Notes: generated from the sequence alone by a model not told the origin. DNA of 64,000 nt from CAVSRC01 sp963730325 (GCA_963730325.1 CAVSRC010000019.1:310001-374000), one strand, 5' to 3'; positions 53,726 to 62,704 are shown, numbered from the stretch's first letter. Translations and numbers: made by a program.

Positions 53726-53754
53726 CCCCCCGCGCGGCTTCGCGCGGTCGGGGG
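53726..53754 (+). promoter_or_regulatory. Leader hairpin of the sHdr operon
   Basis: CCCCC with GCGCG pairs with CGCGC and GGGGG around a GCTT loop, then TTT. It lies between the AT-rich dyad and the dsrE ribosome binding site. It may act as an attenuator, a 5' mRNA stabiliser or a terminator of the upstream amidotransferase-like gene. Confidence 0.5.
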
Positions 53755-53777
53755 TTTGAGGGAGGAGCGGCCGCCGC

Positions 53778-54158
53778 ATGGCGCAGAAGCTGATCATCAT
53801 CATGGTCAACACGGACCCGCGCAACGGTGAGGAACTGGGCGCGCCGTTCTTTCAGGCGACGGTCGCCGCGGCCATGGACTACGAGGTCGAGGTGATCTGC
53901 ACCGCCACCTCGGGGCAACTGATGAAGAAGGGCGTGGCGGAGAAGCTGGTGGTCAAGCCCGGCTCGCCCAAGACCGTCTACGACTTCATCAAGGACGCGC
54001 ACGAGGCCGGGGCCAAGTTCTACTGCTGCTCGCCCAATCTCGATCTGTTCGACATGAGCGAGGACGATCTCATTCCCGAATGCGAGGGCATCGTCGGCGG
54101 CGCCAGGGTGATCGAGGCGGTGATGGAGGACGACGACGCGAAGGTGCTGACCTACTGA
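53778..54158 (+). CDS. dsrE: DsrE-family sulfurtransferase
   Basis: A 126-residue cytosolic protein with the DsrE/F fold. The conserved cysteine lies in GAKFYCCSPNLDLFDM near residue 80-85. In sHdr loci such DsrE-type proteins (often called DsrE3) take sulfane sulfur from TusA and pass it toward the Hdr-like complex. First gene of the operon, preceded by GGGAGGAG, with hdrC1 starting 20 bases downstream. Confidence 0.88.
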   Translation: MAQKLIIIMVNTDPRNGEELGAPFFQATVAAAMDYEVEVICTATSGQLMKKGVAEKLVVKPGSPKTVYDFIKDAHEAGAKFYCCSPNLDLFDMSEDDLIPECEGIVGGARVIEAVMEDDDAKVLTY

Positions 54159-54178
54159 AACGTCGCCGGGAGGACGGA

Positions 54179-54916
54179 ATGACGGGAGAACATGCCGCCA
54201 TCAGCGATCCGGTATCGCCGGCACCGGTCGTGCCGCAGGAGATGCTTGAGGAGGTCTTCGACGACATCCGCTCGCACATGCTCTACGACCACGAGCTGCA
54301 CGGCTGCCTCAATTGCGGCATCTGCACCGCCACCTGCCCTTCCGCCCACTATTACGACTATTCGCCGCGCGAGATCGTCCAGTTGCTGTGGACCGAGAAT
54401 CTCGAGGGCATCTACGACGCCATGCAGGAAAAGATCTGGGCCTGCGCCCAGTGCTACACCTGCGCGGCGCGCTGCCCCTTCGAAAATTCGCCCGGCGGCC
54501 TCGTCATGATCATGCGCGAGGTGGCGATCAAGCACGGCATGCAGTCGGCCAAGGACGTGCTGCGCCCCTTCTCGCGCGTGCTCCTCAAGGTGGTATCGAC
54601 CGGCAACCAGCTCGCCCCCAACATGATCACCCGCGAGGCGTTCCCCGACTGGGGGCCGAACGTTTCCAAGGTCGATGCGCCGCTCAACATTCTGCGGAAG
54701 GCGATTCCGGTGCCGACCATGCACACCATGGATACGGCCTGGGAGGTCAATCTCAAGACTTCGGTCGAGCTCTATACGATCTGGGAGGCGACCGGCGTGC
54801 TCGATCAGCTCGAGACCGTCGACGAGAACCTTTTCGATCTCGTCACCGACGTGATGGACGAGAAGCGCGAGGAATACAGCGAGTGGCTTGAGGAGCAGGA
54901 GGACGCCGACGACTGA
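54179..54916 (+). CDS. sHdrC1, heterodisulfide reductase subunit C-like ferredoxin
   Basis: A 245-residue electron-transfer subunit with two [4Fe-4S] sites: CLNCGICTATC (43-53) and CAQCYTCAARC (89-99). The rest is helical and soluble. It matches the first HdrC-like protein of the sulfur-oxidising Hdr-like complex. The start follows GGGAGG; the upstream frame is a shadow of dsrE. Confidence 0.9.
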   Translation: MTGEHAAISDPVSPAPVVPQEMLEEVFDDIRSHMLYDHELHGCLNCGICTATCPSAHYYDYSPREIVQLLWTENLEGIYDAMQEKIWACAQCYTCAARCPFENSPGGLVMIMREVAIKHGMQSAKDVLRPFSRVLLKVVSTGNQLAPNMITREAFPDWGPNVSKVDAPLNILRKAIPVPTMHTMDTAWEVNLKTSVELYTIWEATGVLDQLETVDENLFDLVTDVMDEKREEYSEWLEEQEDADD

Positions 54917-54945
54917 CGCGGCGACCCTAGTGGAGGACATGGCGG

Positions 54946-56325
54946 ATGGAGAAATCCGACAAGGGAAAGACGCCTGCCTTTAGCGGCTTTGGAGACGAAT
55001 GGCGGCCGTCGAACCTGACGCCGGCGGAAGCGCGCAAGGCGACGGCGTGGGTCGAGCAGCGCATCGACAAGCGCTCCATGCTGACCAGGAAGGACCGCGT
55101 CGAGGATATCCGCGACGCCATGTGGCAGCTCGAGAAGGACGGCGAGATCGTCGTCCACCGCATCGACGAGCGCCACCAGCCGGTGATCGCGCGCACGCTC
55201 TATGGCTGGGAGAAGCGCATCCCGACGACCAATCTCTGGCACCACAAGTCGTGCGGCCAGTGCGGCAACATCCCCGGCTATCCGTCGAGCGTGATGTGGC
55301 TGATGAACCAGCTCGACGTGCCCTATCTCGACGAGACCGACCAGACCTCATGCACGGCGTGGAACTATCACGGCTCGGGCATCGGCAACGTGGTGTCGCT
55401 CGCCGCGGTGTTCCTCAGGAACTTCCATCAGGCCTATGTCTCGGCGAAGGCGCGCGGGCTGCCGGAAGGCACCTTCTATCCGCTCGTCCACTGCGGCACC
55501 TCCTTCGGCAACTACAAGGAAATGCGCATCTTCCTGATGCATTCGGCGGAGCTCCGAGCCGAGGTCAAGGCAATCCTCGGCAAGCTCGGTCGTCTGGTCG
55601 ACGGCAAGCTGCTCATCCCGGAAGAGATCGTCCACTATTCCGAATGGCTGCATGTCATGCGCGAGCGCATCCGCGAGCGCCAGGTCATCGACGTGTCCGC
55701 CATCCGCGCCACCGTCCATCCCGCCTGCCACGTCTACAAGATGGTGCCGGAGGACGTGATCTATGACGAGACGGTGATGAACGGCGATCGTGTCGCCGTC
55801 TCCACCGGCCTGTTGCAGACGCTGGGCGCCGAGGTGGTCGACTACTCCACCTGGTACGACTGCTGCGGCTTCGGCTTCCGCCATATCATCGGCGAGCGCG
55901 AGTTTACCCGCTCCTACGCCATCGACCGCAAGATCAAGGTGGCGGTCGAGGAAGCCAAGGCCGACGTGATGATCGGCCACGATACCGGCTGCATCACCAC
56001 CCTCGACAAGAACCAGTGGATCGGCAAGGCGGTCGGCAAGGTCTATTCCCTGCCGATCATGGCCGATTGCCAGTTCGCCGCGCTGGCGCTCGGCGCCCAT
56101 CCCTACAAGCTGGCGCAGCTCCACTGGCACGCTTCGCCCTTCGAGCAGCTTCTCGAAAAGCTCGGCATCGACTGGGAGAAGGCCAAGGCCGAGTTCGAGG
56201 CCTATCTCGACGAGGTCAAGGCCGGCCGCATCGAGACCCTCTACGATCCCAAGCGCGCCATCACCTCCGGTCCCGGCTACGTCAAGCCGGAGGAAGCGGT
56301 GGCCATCGGAGGGCCGGCGGAATGA
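54946..56325 (+). CDS. sHdrB1, heterodisulfide reductase subunit B-like protein
   Basis: A 459-residue subunit with cysteine-rich CCG-type regions that would bind noncubane or [4Fe-4S] clusters: HHKSCGQCGN (near 103), VHPACHVYKM (near 263), YDCCGFGFRH (near 303) and GHDTGCITTLDKNQW (near 345). The N-terminal ~95 residues are an extension compared with methanogen HdrB. Located between hdrC1 and hdrA as in Hyphomicrobium-type sHdr loci; its stop overlaps the hdrA start. Confidence 0.88.
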   Translation: MEKSDKGKTPAFSGFGDEWRPSNLTPAEARKATAWVEQRIDKRSMLTRKDRVEDIRDAMWQLEKDGEIVVHRIDERHQPVIARTLYGWEKRIPTTNLWHHKSCGQCGNIPGYPSSVMWLMNQLDVPYLDETDQTSCTAWNYHGSGIGNVVSLAAVFLRNFHQAYVSAKARGLPEGTFYPLVHCGTSFGNYKEMRIFLMHSAELRAEVKAILGKLGRLVDGKLLIPEEIVHYSEWLHVMRERIRERQVIDVSAIRATVHPACHVYKMVPEDVIYDETVMNGDRVAVSTGLLQTLGAEVVDYSTWYDCCGFGFRHIIGEREFTRSYAIDRKIKVAVEEAKADVMIGHDTGCITTLDKNQWIGKAVGKVYSLPIMADCQFAALALGAHPYKLAQLHWHASPFEQLLEKLGIDWEKAKAEFEAYLDEVKAGRIETLYDPKRAITSGPGYVKPEEAVAIGGPAE

Positions 56326-57374
56326 CTCGTCCGGTGCTCATCGTCGGCGGCGGACCGGCCGGCCTGTCGGCGGCCCACGCCCTTGCCTCGGCCGGCGAGC
56401 CGGTGGTGCTGGTCGACAAGGCCGACCGCCTCGGCGGCGCGCCCATCCTCTCCGGCTACGCAAGGCTGGTGCCCTCGGGCGAATGGGCCAGGGACGCCAT
56501 CGGCGGCATGGTCGACCGCGTCACCGGCGACCCGCTCATCGACGTCCGTCTCAACACCACGGTGCAGACCTTCACCGGCGCGCCCGGCGATTTCCATGGG
56601 ACGCTTGCCGACGGCAGCAGCTTCGAGGCGGGCGGCGCGATCCTCGCCACCGGCTTCACCCACTTCGATTCGGTCAACAAGCCGGAATGGGGCTTCGGCA
56701 CCTATCCGGACGTGGTCACCACCACCCAGGTCGAGCAGATGATCTCGTCCGGCCAGGGCGTGCGCTGCCCGTCCGACGGGCGTGAACCCGACCGGGTCGC
56801 CATCCTGCTCTGCGTCGGCTCGCGCGACCGCCAGATCGGCCGCGAATGGTGCTCCAAGATCTGCTGCACGGTGTCATCCAACCTCGCCATGGAGATCCGC
56901 GAGGAGCTGCCCAAGACCAACGTCTACATCTACTACATGGATATCCGCACCTTCGGCCTCTACGAGGACAAGTTCTACTGGGAGAGCCAGGAGCAGCATA
57001 AGGTCAAGTACATCAAGGCGCGCATCGCCGAGGTCACCTCGGACGGCAAGCGGCTGATCGTCAAGGGCGAGGACACGCTGGTCAAACGCCCGATCACCAT
57101 TCCCTTCGACATGGTGGTGCACGCGATCGGCATGGACCCCAATGTCGACAACATGACGCTGGCGGCGGTGTTCGACGTGAAGCTCGAACGCCACGGCTTT
57201 ATCGACAAGGCGTCGAGCTATGCGTCGATGTCGGGCACCTCGCGACCGGGCGTCTTCGTCGCCGGCGCGGCCACCGGCCCCGAGACCATCGACGATTCGA
57301 TCGCCCAGGGACAATCGGCGGCGATGGCCGCTCTGGCGCTTGCCCGCGGCGCGGTCGCCGAGGCCGCCGAGTGA
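56322..57374 (+). CDS. sHdrA, FAD-binding heterodisulfide reductase subunit A-like protein
   Basis: A 350-residue flavoprotein, much shorter than methanogen HdrA. The FAD motif LIVGGGPAGLSAAHAL is at residues 6-21, and a second dinucleotide-domain segment ends with GVFVAGAATGPETIDDSIAQG. The cluster-binding cysteines show as REWCSKICC (177-182) with Cys164 before. It is the core of the predicted sulfur-oxidising complex that would turn a protein-bound persulfide to sulfite in the cytosol. ATGA overlap with hdrB1. Confidence 0.92.
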   Translation: MTRPVLIVGGGPAGLSAAHALASAGEPVVLVDKADRLGGAPILSGYARLVPSGEWARDAIGGMVDRVTGDPLIDVRLNTTVQTFTGAPGDFHGTLADGSSFEAGGAILATGFTHFDSVNKPEWGFGTYPDVVTTTQVEQMISSGQGVRCPSDGREPDRVAILLCVGSRDRQIGREWCSKICCTVSSNLAMEIREELPKTNVYIYYMDIRTFGLYEDKFYWESQEQHKVKYIKARIAEVTSDGKRLIVKGEDTLVKRPITIPFDMVVHAIGMDPNVDNMTLAAVFDVKLERHGFIDKASSYASMSGTSRPGVFVAGAATGPETIDDSIAQGQSAAMAALALARGAVAEAAE

Positions 57375-58237
57375 TGGCCACCGTGCTCGCCTTCCGCAAG
57401 AAGACGCCGGCCGCGCCGGTGCTCGACCTGTCGGGGCCGCGGCTCAGGCGCGCCTTCGAGGACCTGGCGGAATCGGCGGAGCCGACCGGCGGCGTCGAGC
57501 GTTATGTCGGCGCGCTGGCGCTGAAAGCCTCGCTTTTCGAGGAGCTGCTCGGCAAGGGCCGCGTGACCGAGCTGACCGAGACGGAGTTCTGCGATCTCGC
57601 CGCCTTCGTCACGCCGGTGCGGCGGCGGATCGGCTCCTGGCTCAGCGACAACAGTTACGTCCTCATGCACCGCAAGCTGATCGCGCTGCTCGACGGCTGG
57701 TCGGACGTGACCACGGCCGACGCGCGCATGGCCGCCTTCTCTGACGGCTTCCCCGCCGACCGGGCGCATCGCTGGGCGCGCGACCTGGCTGCCGAGGTGC
57801 TGCACTTCACCGCGCCGGAACGCTATCCGCTGATGACCCGCTGGATGTGGGACGCACGGGTCGGCTCCGGCGTGCTGCGCGAGATCTGGTTCGCCGAGGA
57901 TGTCGACCGCGCGACGATCGACGCGGCGGACGATTTCGTCACCCACAGGACGCTGCGCCACGAGCTGGAAGGCTTCCTGCGCGACAACGGCGTCTTCCGC
58001 GACCTGCCCTTCTATGTCGATCTCCTCGCCGCCCATGTCTATGCCGGCTACATCAACGACCGCGGCGGCCAGTATCTCGGCAACGACACGGTCTGCGGCC
58101 CGGCGTTCGACCGCATGGCGCATACGCGGCGGCTGCTTGGCCTCGACGCGGTCGATTCCGAATCCGGCCGCACCCGGTTGAAGCTGATCGATGGCGAGGC
58201 CCATGTGCTGGGTCAGCCGCGAAGCCTGAGCCACTGA
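57374..58237 (+). CDS. sHdr-locus conserved hypothetical protein
   Basis: A 287-residue soluble protein encoded between hdrA and hdrC2, the position of the conserved hypothetical gene (hyp) of sHdr loci. It has no cysteine cluster and no clear domain; helical segments such as APERYPLMTRWMWDARVGSG and FYVDLLAAHVYAGYIND stand out. The ATG overlaps the hdrA stop (TGATG). Probably a structural or assembly part of the complex. Confidence 0.82.
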   Translation: MATVLAFRKKTPAAPVLDLSGPRLRRAFEDLAESAEPTGGVERYVGALALKASLFEELLGKGRVTELTETEFCDLAAFVTPVRRRIGSWLSDNSYVLMHRKLIALLDGWSDVTTADARMAAFSDGFPADRAHRWARDLAAEVLHFTAPERYPLMTRWMWDARVGSGVLREIWFAEDVDRATIDAADDFVTHRTLRHELEGFLRDNGVFRDLPFYVDLLAAHVYAGYINDRGGQYLGNDTVCGPAFDRMAHTRRLLGLDAVDSESGRTRLKLIDGEAHVLGQPRSLSH

Positions 58238-58244
58238 GGCGCCG

Positions 58245-58994
58245 ATGCCGATCCACGAAAAATCGCTGATCCGGCCGGAAAACCTGGTCACCCACGAGCA
58301 CCTCGAGCTTGAGGGCATCGATGTCTCCGGCCACTGGTCGACCTTCATCGAGAGCCGCGCGGTCACCGACTACAACGAAAGACTGCAGGAGGAGATCGCG
58401 GATCTGCCCGGCGGCGAATACATCCACCGCTGCTGGCAATGCGGCTCGTGCACCAATGCCTGCACGATCAACGCCATCAATCAGGACTTCAACCCGCGCT
58501 ACTGGATCTACCTGATCCGGCTGGGGATGGAAGAAGAGCTGCTACGTGACAAGGACATCATCTGGCAGTGCGTCTCCTGCAACAAATGCACCTATGCCTG
58601 CCCGCGCGACGTCGTGCCGGAGGGCGTGATGCGGGCGACGGCGCGCTGGCTGGAGCTGAAGGGTCACGTCGAGGAGAAGCCGGCGGAAGTCTTCGACGAC
58701 GTGTTTTCCGAGCAGGTCATCGCCACCGGCAAGATCGAGGACGGGCGCGTGCTCAGGCAATTCTTCCAGCGCACCGGGCAATCGCTGTTCCAGAACTGGC
58801 TGGTCGCCCTCATCCGCGGGCTGGTGCTGCGCCTGCCGGTGAAGATGCTGACCCAGATGGGCCTGGCCACCCTCTTCCGCCCGCGCACCCGCGATTGGGG
58901 CAAGGCGCAGGCGGCGATCAACGAATATGTGGCGGAGCGCGAGGCGGCCCACCGCGCCACCCTTGGCCTCGAAGCGGAAGGAGCCGAGCATTGA
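58245..58994 (+). CDS. sHdrC2, heterodisulfide reductase subunit C-like ferredoxin
   Basis: A 249-residue second HdrC-like subunit, with CWQCGSCTNAC (63-73) and CVSCNKCTYAC (109-119) for two [4Fe-4S] clusters. Its C-terminal half is helical with VRLPVKM-like segments and one weak hydrophobic stretch. The gene order after the hypothetical gene matches known sHdr loci. Its stop overlaps the start of hdrB2 (TTGA). Confidence 0.9.
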   Translation: MPIHEKSLIRPENLVTHEHLELEGIDVSGHWSTFIESRAVTDYNERLQEEIADLPGGEYIHRCWQCGSCTNACTINAINQDFNPRYWIYLIRLGMEEELLRDKDIIWQCVSCNKCTYACPRDVVPEGVMRATARWLELKGHVEEKPAEVFDDVFSEQVIATGKIEDGRVLRQFFQRTGQSLFQNWLVALIRGLVLRLPVKMLTQMGLATLFRPRTRDWGKAQAAINEYVAEREAAHRATLGLEAEGAEH

Positions 58995-59914
58995 GCGGCA
59001 AATACAAGAAGGTCGCCTACTATCACGGCTGCGCGCTGGAAGGCACCGGCCACGCCTATAACCGCTCGACGCGGGCGGTGGGCAAGGCGCTCGGTCTCGA
59101 ACTGGTCGACCTGAAGAACTGGAACTGTTGCGGTGCGATGGAGGTCAAGAACGTCGACCCCCACCTGCAAACCTATCTGTCGGCGCGCAACCTCTCGATC
59201 GCCGAAGACATGGGTTTCGATACGGTGATGGCGCCGTGCAACGGCTGCTACCACAATCTCAAGAAGGCCGAATACGACCTCGCCAACGACGAACCGTCGC
59301 GCGCGGTCAACGAGCGCCTGTCGAAGAAGGCCGGTCACACGATCTATGAGGCCGGCAAGGTCGAGACCATCCACGCGATCGACTGGATCAAGGAGGCGAT
59401 CGGCGAGGACGGCCTCAGGGCGCGCGTGAAGAACTCGCTCAAGGGCCTGAAAATCGCCAATTATTACGGCTGCATGTATTCGCGCCCGCGCCACATCTTC
59501 CCCGAAAAGGACAAGGGGCCGGGCTCGGAATCGACCCACAAGCCGCACTTCATGGACGACCTTCTCGCCGCCGCCGGTGCCGAGAACGTCGAATACCCGC
59601 TGAAGACCGCCTGCTGCGGCGGCGCGCACACGCTGGCGGATTCCGATACCTCGACCCGGCTGGTGCTCAACCTGCTGACCACGGCCGAAGCGTGCGGCGC
59701 CGACGTCATCGCCACCGAATGCCCGACCTGTCACACCGGCCTCGAAATGCACCAGAAGCGGGCCGAGACCGTCTTCGGCAAGAAGACGACGGTGAAGATT
59801 CTCTACTTCACCCAGCTTCTCGGCATGGCCCTCGGCCTCTCGGCGCGCAAGGTCGGCGCCCACGAGAACCTGTCGGACGCGCGCGCTCTTCTGCGCGAGC
59901 GGGGGATCGCATGA
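58991..59914 (+). CDS. sHdrB2, heterodisulfide reductase subunit B-like protein
   Basis: A 307-residue subunit with two CCG domains: YYHGCALEG, WNCCGAMEV and APCNGCYHNL in the first, and YYGCMYSRP, TACCGGAHT and TECPTCHTGLEMHQ in the second. These are the signatures that in HdrB bind noncubane [4Fe-4S] clusters at the disulfide-active site. TTG start at 58991 overlaps the hdrC2 stop; no ATG is better placed. Confidence 0.9.
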   Translation: MSGKYKKVAYYHGCALEGTGHAYNRSTRAVGKALGLELVDLKNWNCCGAMEVKNVDPHLQTYLSARNLSIAEDMGFDTVMAPCNGCYHNLKKAEYDLANDEPSRAVNERLSKKAGHTIYEAGKVETIHAIDWIKEAIGEDGLRARVKNSLKGLKIANYYGCMYSRPRHIFPEKDKGPGSESTHKPHFMDDLLAAAGAENVEYPLKTACCGGAHTLADSDTSTRLVLNLLTTAEACGADVIATECPTCHTGLEMHQKRAETVFGKKTTVKILYFTQLLGMALGLSARKVGAHENLSDARALLRERGIA

Positions 59915-60375
59915 CGGCAGCGGCAACCCGGTTCGACACGCCTCTGCAGCGGCTCGATGCGATCGTCGCCATGGCGGATGCGGCGCTTGCCGCATCGGCG
60001 GAGGATCTGGCCGCCGAGCTGCTGGCAATCGGCGAGACGGCCCTGACAAGCTGGCTCGCGGCCAAGGGCAAGACACCGACCGACAGAGAGGTCGAGGGTT
60101 TCCGGCTGCTGGCGCTGCATCGCCAGGGCGCGCGCGGCGAGCCCAGCTTCAATGCCTGCCGCGAGACCTGCCGCGAGCTCGCCTACGCCTATAATTGCGT
60201 ATGTGCCGCGCCCTCCGGCCCCGAGACGCCGAAGCGCCTGCGTCTTGGCGCGATGGTGGCCCGGCACCTGGTTCTGTTCATCGACGGCAAACTGGAAACC
60301 GCCGGTCTCGGCGAGTTCTGCTGTTCGGCGCGCCCGTTGCGGGCGCAGGACGGCGTGCCCGCCGCCGGCCCCTGA
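59911..60375 (+). CDS. Hypothetical protein of the sHdr locus
   Basis: A 154-residue mostly helical protein between hdrB2 and lbpA, overlapping the hdrB2 stop (ATGA). It has several cysteines in the C-terminal half (NACRETCRELAYAYNCVCA and EFCCSARP), which could bind metal or form thiols. I do not recognise a family. Its place in the operon suggests a role in the Hdr-like/lipoate sulfur pathway. Confidence 0.72.
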   Translation: MTAAATRFDTPLQRLDAIVAMADAALAASAEDLAAELLAIGETALTSWLAAKGKTPTDREVEGFRLLALHRQGARGEPSFNACRETCRELAYAYNCVCAAPSGPETPKRLRLGAMVARHLVLFIDGKLETAGLGEFCCSARPLRAQDGVPAAGP

Positions 60376-60393
60376 CAACGGAGCATGTGAGCC

Positions 60394-60846
60394 ATGACAA
60401 CCGTGCGCGGTTGCGAACTTCCTGACGACCTTCTCTACGACGTCGACAACAACATCTGGTATCGCGAGAACGACGACGGCACCGTTACCCTTGGCATGAC
60501 CTCGGTGGCCGCCGCCTTGGCCGGTCAGCTGGTCGCCTTCACGCCCAAGAAGGTCGGCCGCTCGGTCGCCGCGGGCAAGTCGTGCGCCACGATCGAATCC
60601 GGCAAATGGGTCGGCCCCGCCAAGATCGCCTTCGACGCCGAAGTGATCGAGATCAACGAGGCGCTGGTCGCCGATCCGAAGTCCGGTTCGGGCGCGCCCT
60701 ACGGCGCCGGCTGGCTGGCCAAGGTCAAGCCCGCCGACTGGGCTGCTGCCAGGGCGACGCTGACGCCGGGCACGGAAGTCGCCGCCCCCTACGAAGCCAA
60801 GATGGCCGCCGACCAGTTCGCCGGCTGCGCGGCGCTGGCGGCATAA
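60394..60846 (+). CDS. lbpA: Lipoate-binding GcvH-like protein of sulfur oxidation (LbpA)
   Basis: A 150-residue relative of glycine-cleavage H protein. The lipoyl site is the lysine in ATIESGKWVGPAK (Lys71), and GAPYGAGWLAKVKPADW near residue 112 is the conserved H-protein fold motif. No other glycine cleavage genes are near, and the sHdr genes around it identify it as the lipoate-binding protein of this pathway, which the ligase at 51.5 kb would modify. GGAG precedes the ATG. Confidence 0.9.
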   Translation: MTTVRGCELPDDLLYDVDNNIWYRENDDGTVTLGMTSVAAALAGQLVAFTPKKVGRSVAAGKSCATIESGKWVGPAKIAFDAEVIEINEALVADPKSGSGAPYGAGWLAKVKPADWAAARATLTPGTEVAAPYEAKMAADQFAGCAALAA

Positions 60847-60855
60847 GGAGACCCC

Positions 60856-61869
60856 GTGACCGACGTCGCCGCACCGCAACCGCACACAAGGGCGCTGGCC
60901 GCCCTGCAGAAATACGCGCCGGGCATACTGGTCAGCGTCATCATCGCCATCGCGGCGACCTTCCTGTCGGACCACTATGGCGGTCCGGTCATGCTGTTCG
61001 CGCTGCTGCTCGGCATGGCCTTCTATTTCCTGTCGCAGGAAGGGCGCTGCATCGACGGCATCGAGCTTGCCTCGAAGCGCATTCTCAGGATCGCCGTCGG
61101 GCTGCTCGGCGCGCAGATCACCATCGGCGAAATCATGCAGCTCGGCATCACGCCGGTGGTGATGGTGGTCGTCGCGGTGATCCTGACCATCGGTTTCGGC
61201 GTGGTGGGGGCGCGCGCCTTCGGCCTCAGCCGGCCCTTCGGCTTGCTCACCGCCGGCGCCGTGGCGATCTGCGGCGCTTCCGCCGCGCTTGCCATCTCCT
61301 CGGTCCTGCCCAAGGGCGAAAGCCACGAGCGCGACACGGTGTTCACCGTCATCGGCGTGACGACCCTGTCGACCATGGCGATGATCATCTACCCGATCAT
61401 CATCGCCTTCTTCCATCTCGATCACGCGGCGATCGGCATCTTCCTCGGCGGCACCATTCACGACGTCGCCCAGGTGGTCGGTGCCGGCTTCAGCGTGTCG
61501 CAGGAGACCGGCACGGTCGCCACCTTCGTCAAGCTCCTGCGCGTGGCCATGCTGGTGCCGGTGGTGATGTCGCTGACCTTCATCTTCCGCGCCCACAATG
61601 TCAGCGCCGCCGGCCGCCGCCTGCCCGGCTTCCTGGTGGTCTTCGTCCTCCTGGTTCTCATCAACAGCACCGGCATCATCCCGCCGGTGATCCTCGACGC
61701 GCTGAAAAGCATCTCGCGCTGGTGTCTGGTCACGGCCATCGCCGCGCTCGGCATGAAGACATCGCTGAAGGCGATGGCGGCGGTCGGCTGGAAGGCGATC
61801 GCGCTCATCGTGTCGGAAACCGTGTTCCTGGCCGTTCTCGTGCTGGCAGTCGTTGTGTGGAGGTTCTAG
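60856..61869 (+). CDS. YeiH/UPF0324-family membrane protein
   Basis: A 337-residue membrane protein with about ten helices. The conserved family segments RIAVGLLGAQITIGEI, AGAVAICGASAALAIS and GTIHDVAQVVGAGF are present. Members are putative anion exporters of unknown substrate. GTG start at 60856 after AAGGAG. Embedded between lbpA and dsrE2, it may export sulfite made by the Hdr-like complex to the periplasmic sulfite dehydrogenase; this is inference from position only. Confidence 0.85.
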   Translation: MTDVAAPQPHTRALAALQKYAPGILVSVIIAIAATFLSDHYGGPVMLFALLLGMAFYFLSQEGRCIDGIELASKRILRIAVGLLGAQITIGEIMQLGITPVVMVVVAVILTIGFGVVGARAFGLSRPFGLLTAGAVAICGASAALAISSVLPKGESHERDTVFTVIGVTTLSTMAMIIYPIIIAFFHLDHAAIGIFLGGTIHDVAQVVGAGFSVSQETGTVATFVKLLRVAMLVPVVMSLTFIFRAHNVSAAGRRLPGFLVVFVLLVLINSTGIIPPVILDALKSISRWCLVTAIAALGMKTSLKAMAAVGWKAIALIVSETVFLAVLVLAVVVWRF

Positions 61870-61920
61870 GCGCGGAAGCAAGCCAGCCCGCGCCTGCCCT
61901 CTCATTCGTGGAGAAATGCC

Positions 61921-62421
61921 ATGGCTGATGGTGCCGGAAGCAATACCAAGAGACTGTCGATGATCGTCACCAAGGGATCGCTCGACTGGGCCTACCCGCC
62001 GTTCATCCTGGCGACGACGGCGGCGGCGATGGGCCTCGAAGTGTCGATGTTCTTCACCTTCTACGGCCTGACCCTGCTCAAGAAGAAGCTCGACCTTCAG
62101 GTGACCACCCTGGGTAACCCGGCAATGGCGATGCCCATGTTCGGCATGCATGTCGGCATGCCCAACATCGTCTCGGCGATCCCCGGCGTCGATGCGGCGG
62201 CGAGCGTCATGATGAAGAACCTCATCAAGAAGAAGGGCGTCGCCTCGATCGAGGAGCTGCGCGAAATGGCGATCGAGGCCGAAGTCGACATGGTCGCCTG
62301 CCAGATGACCATGGATCTGTTCGAATACACCCTCGACGACATGATCGAGGGACCCAAGCTCGGTGGCGCGGCGACCTACATCGAGAACGCCGCCAACAGC
62401 GACATCAACCTGTTCATCTGA
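61921..62421 (+). CDS. DsrE2-family sulfurtransferase-like protein
   Basis: A 166-residue protein of the DsrE/DsrF/DrsH-like family, with a hydrophobic segment (PPFILATTAAAMGLEVSMFFTF), MFGMHVGMPNI, and the conserved cysteine in VDMVACQMTMDLF near residue 125. DsrE2 proteins pair with TusA in sulfur trafficking, and tusA follows 26 bases downstream. Confidence 0.88.
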   Translation: MADGAGSNTKRLSMIVTKGSLDWAYPPFILATTAAAMGLEVSMFFTFYGLTLLKKKLDLQVTTLGNPAMAMPMFGMHVGMPNIVSAIPGVDAAASVMMKNLIKKKGVASIEELREMAIEAEVDMVACQMTMDLFEYTLDDMIEGPKLGGAATYIENAANSDINLFI

Positions 62422-62447
62422 ACGAGAATCGCGAGCGAGGAAACGCC

Positions 62448-62675
62448 ATGGCCGACCAGCTTCTCGACGTGAAAGGGCTGAACTGCCCGCTGCCGATCCT
62501 GCGCGCCAAGAAGGCGCTGAAGGACATGCCCATGGGCGCCACCCTCGAAGTCCTCGCCACCGACCCGGGCGCGGTCAAGGACTTCGAGGCCTTCTGCCGG
62601 ACGACCGGCAACGAGCTGGTGGAATCGAAGGCGGAAGACAAGATCTACAGCTTCGTCATCAGGCACACGGCCTGA
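62448..62675 (+). CDS. tusA: TusA-family sulfur carrier
   Basis: A 75-residue cytosolic sulfur carrier with the signature LNCPLPILRAKKAL, whose cysteine carries the persulfide. Length and fold elements match TusA. It ends the sHdr operon and would hand sulfur to the DsrE proteins. GCGAGGAAACGCC precedes the ATG. A GC hairpin (62705-62723) follows. Confidence 0.93.
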   Translation: MADQLLDVKGLNCPLPILRAKKALKDMPMGATLEVLATDPGAVKDFEAFCRTTGNELVESKAEDKIYSFVIRHTA

Positions 62676-62704
62676 GCCGGCGGCGGCGCGTCGCCGCGAA
62701 CCCC

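Noticed and set aside
60394..60846. Glycine cleavage system H protein
   Set aside because: No gcvT or gcvP nearby; the sHdr and lipoate ligase context identifies it as the sulfur-oxidation lipoate-binding protein.
59803..62151. 782-codon minus-strand open frame opposite lbpA and yeiH
   Set aside because: Histidine/arginine-rich shadow of several real genes.
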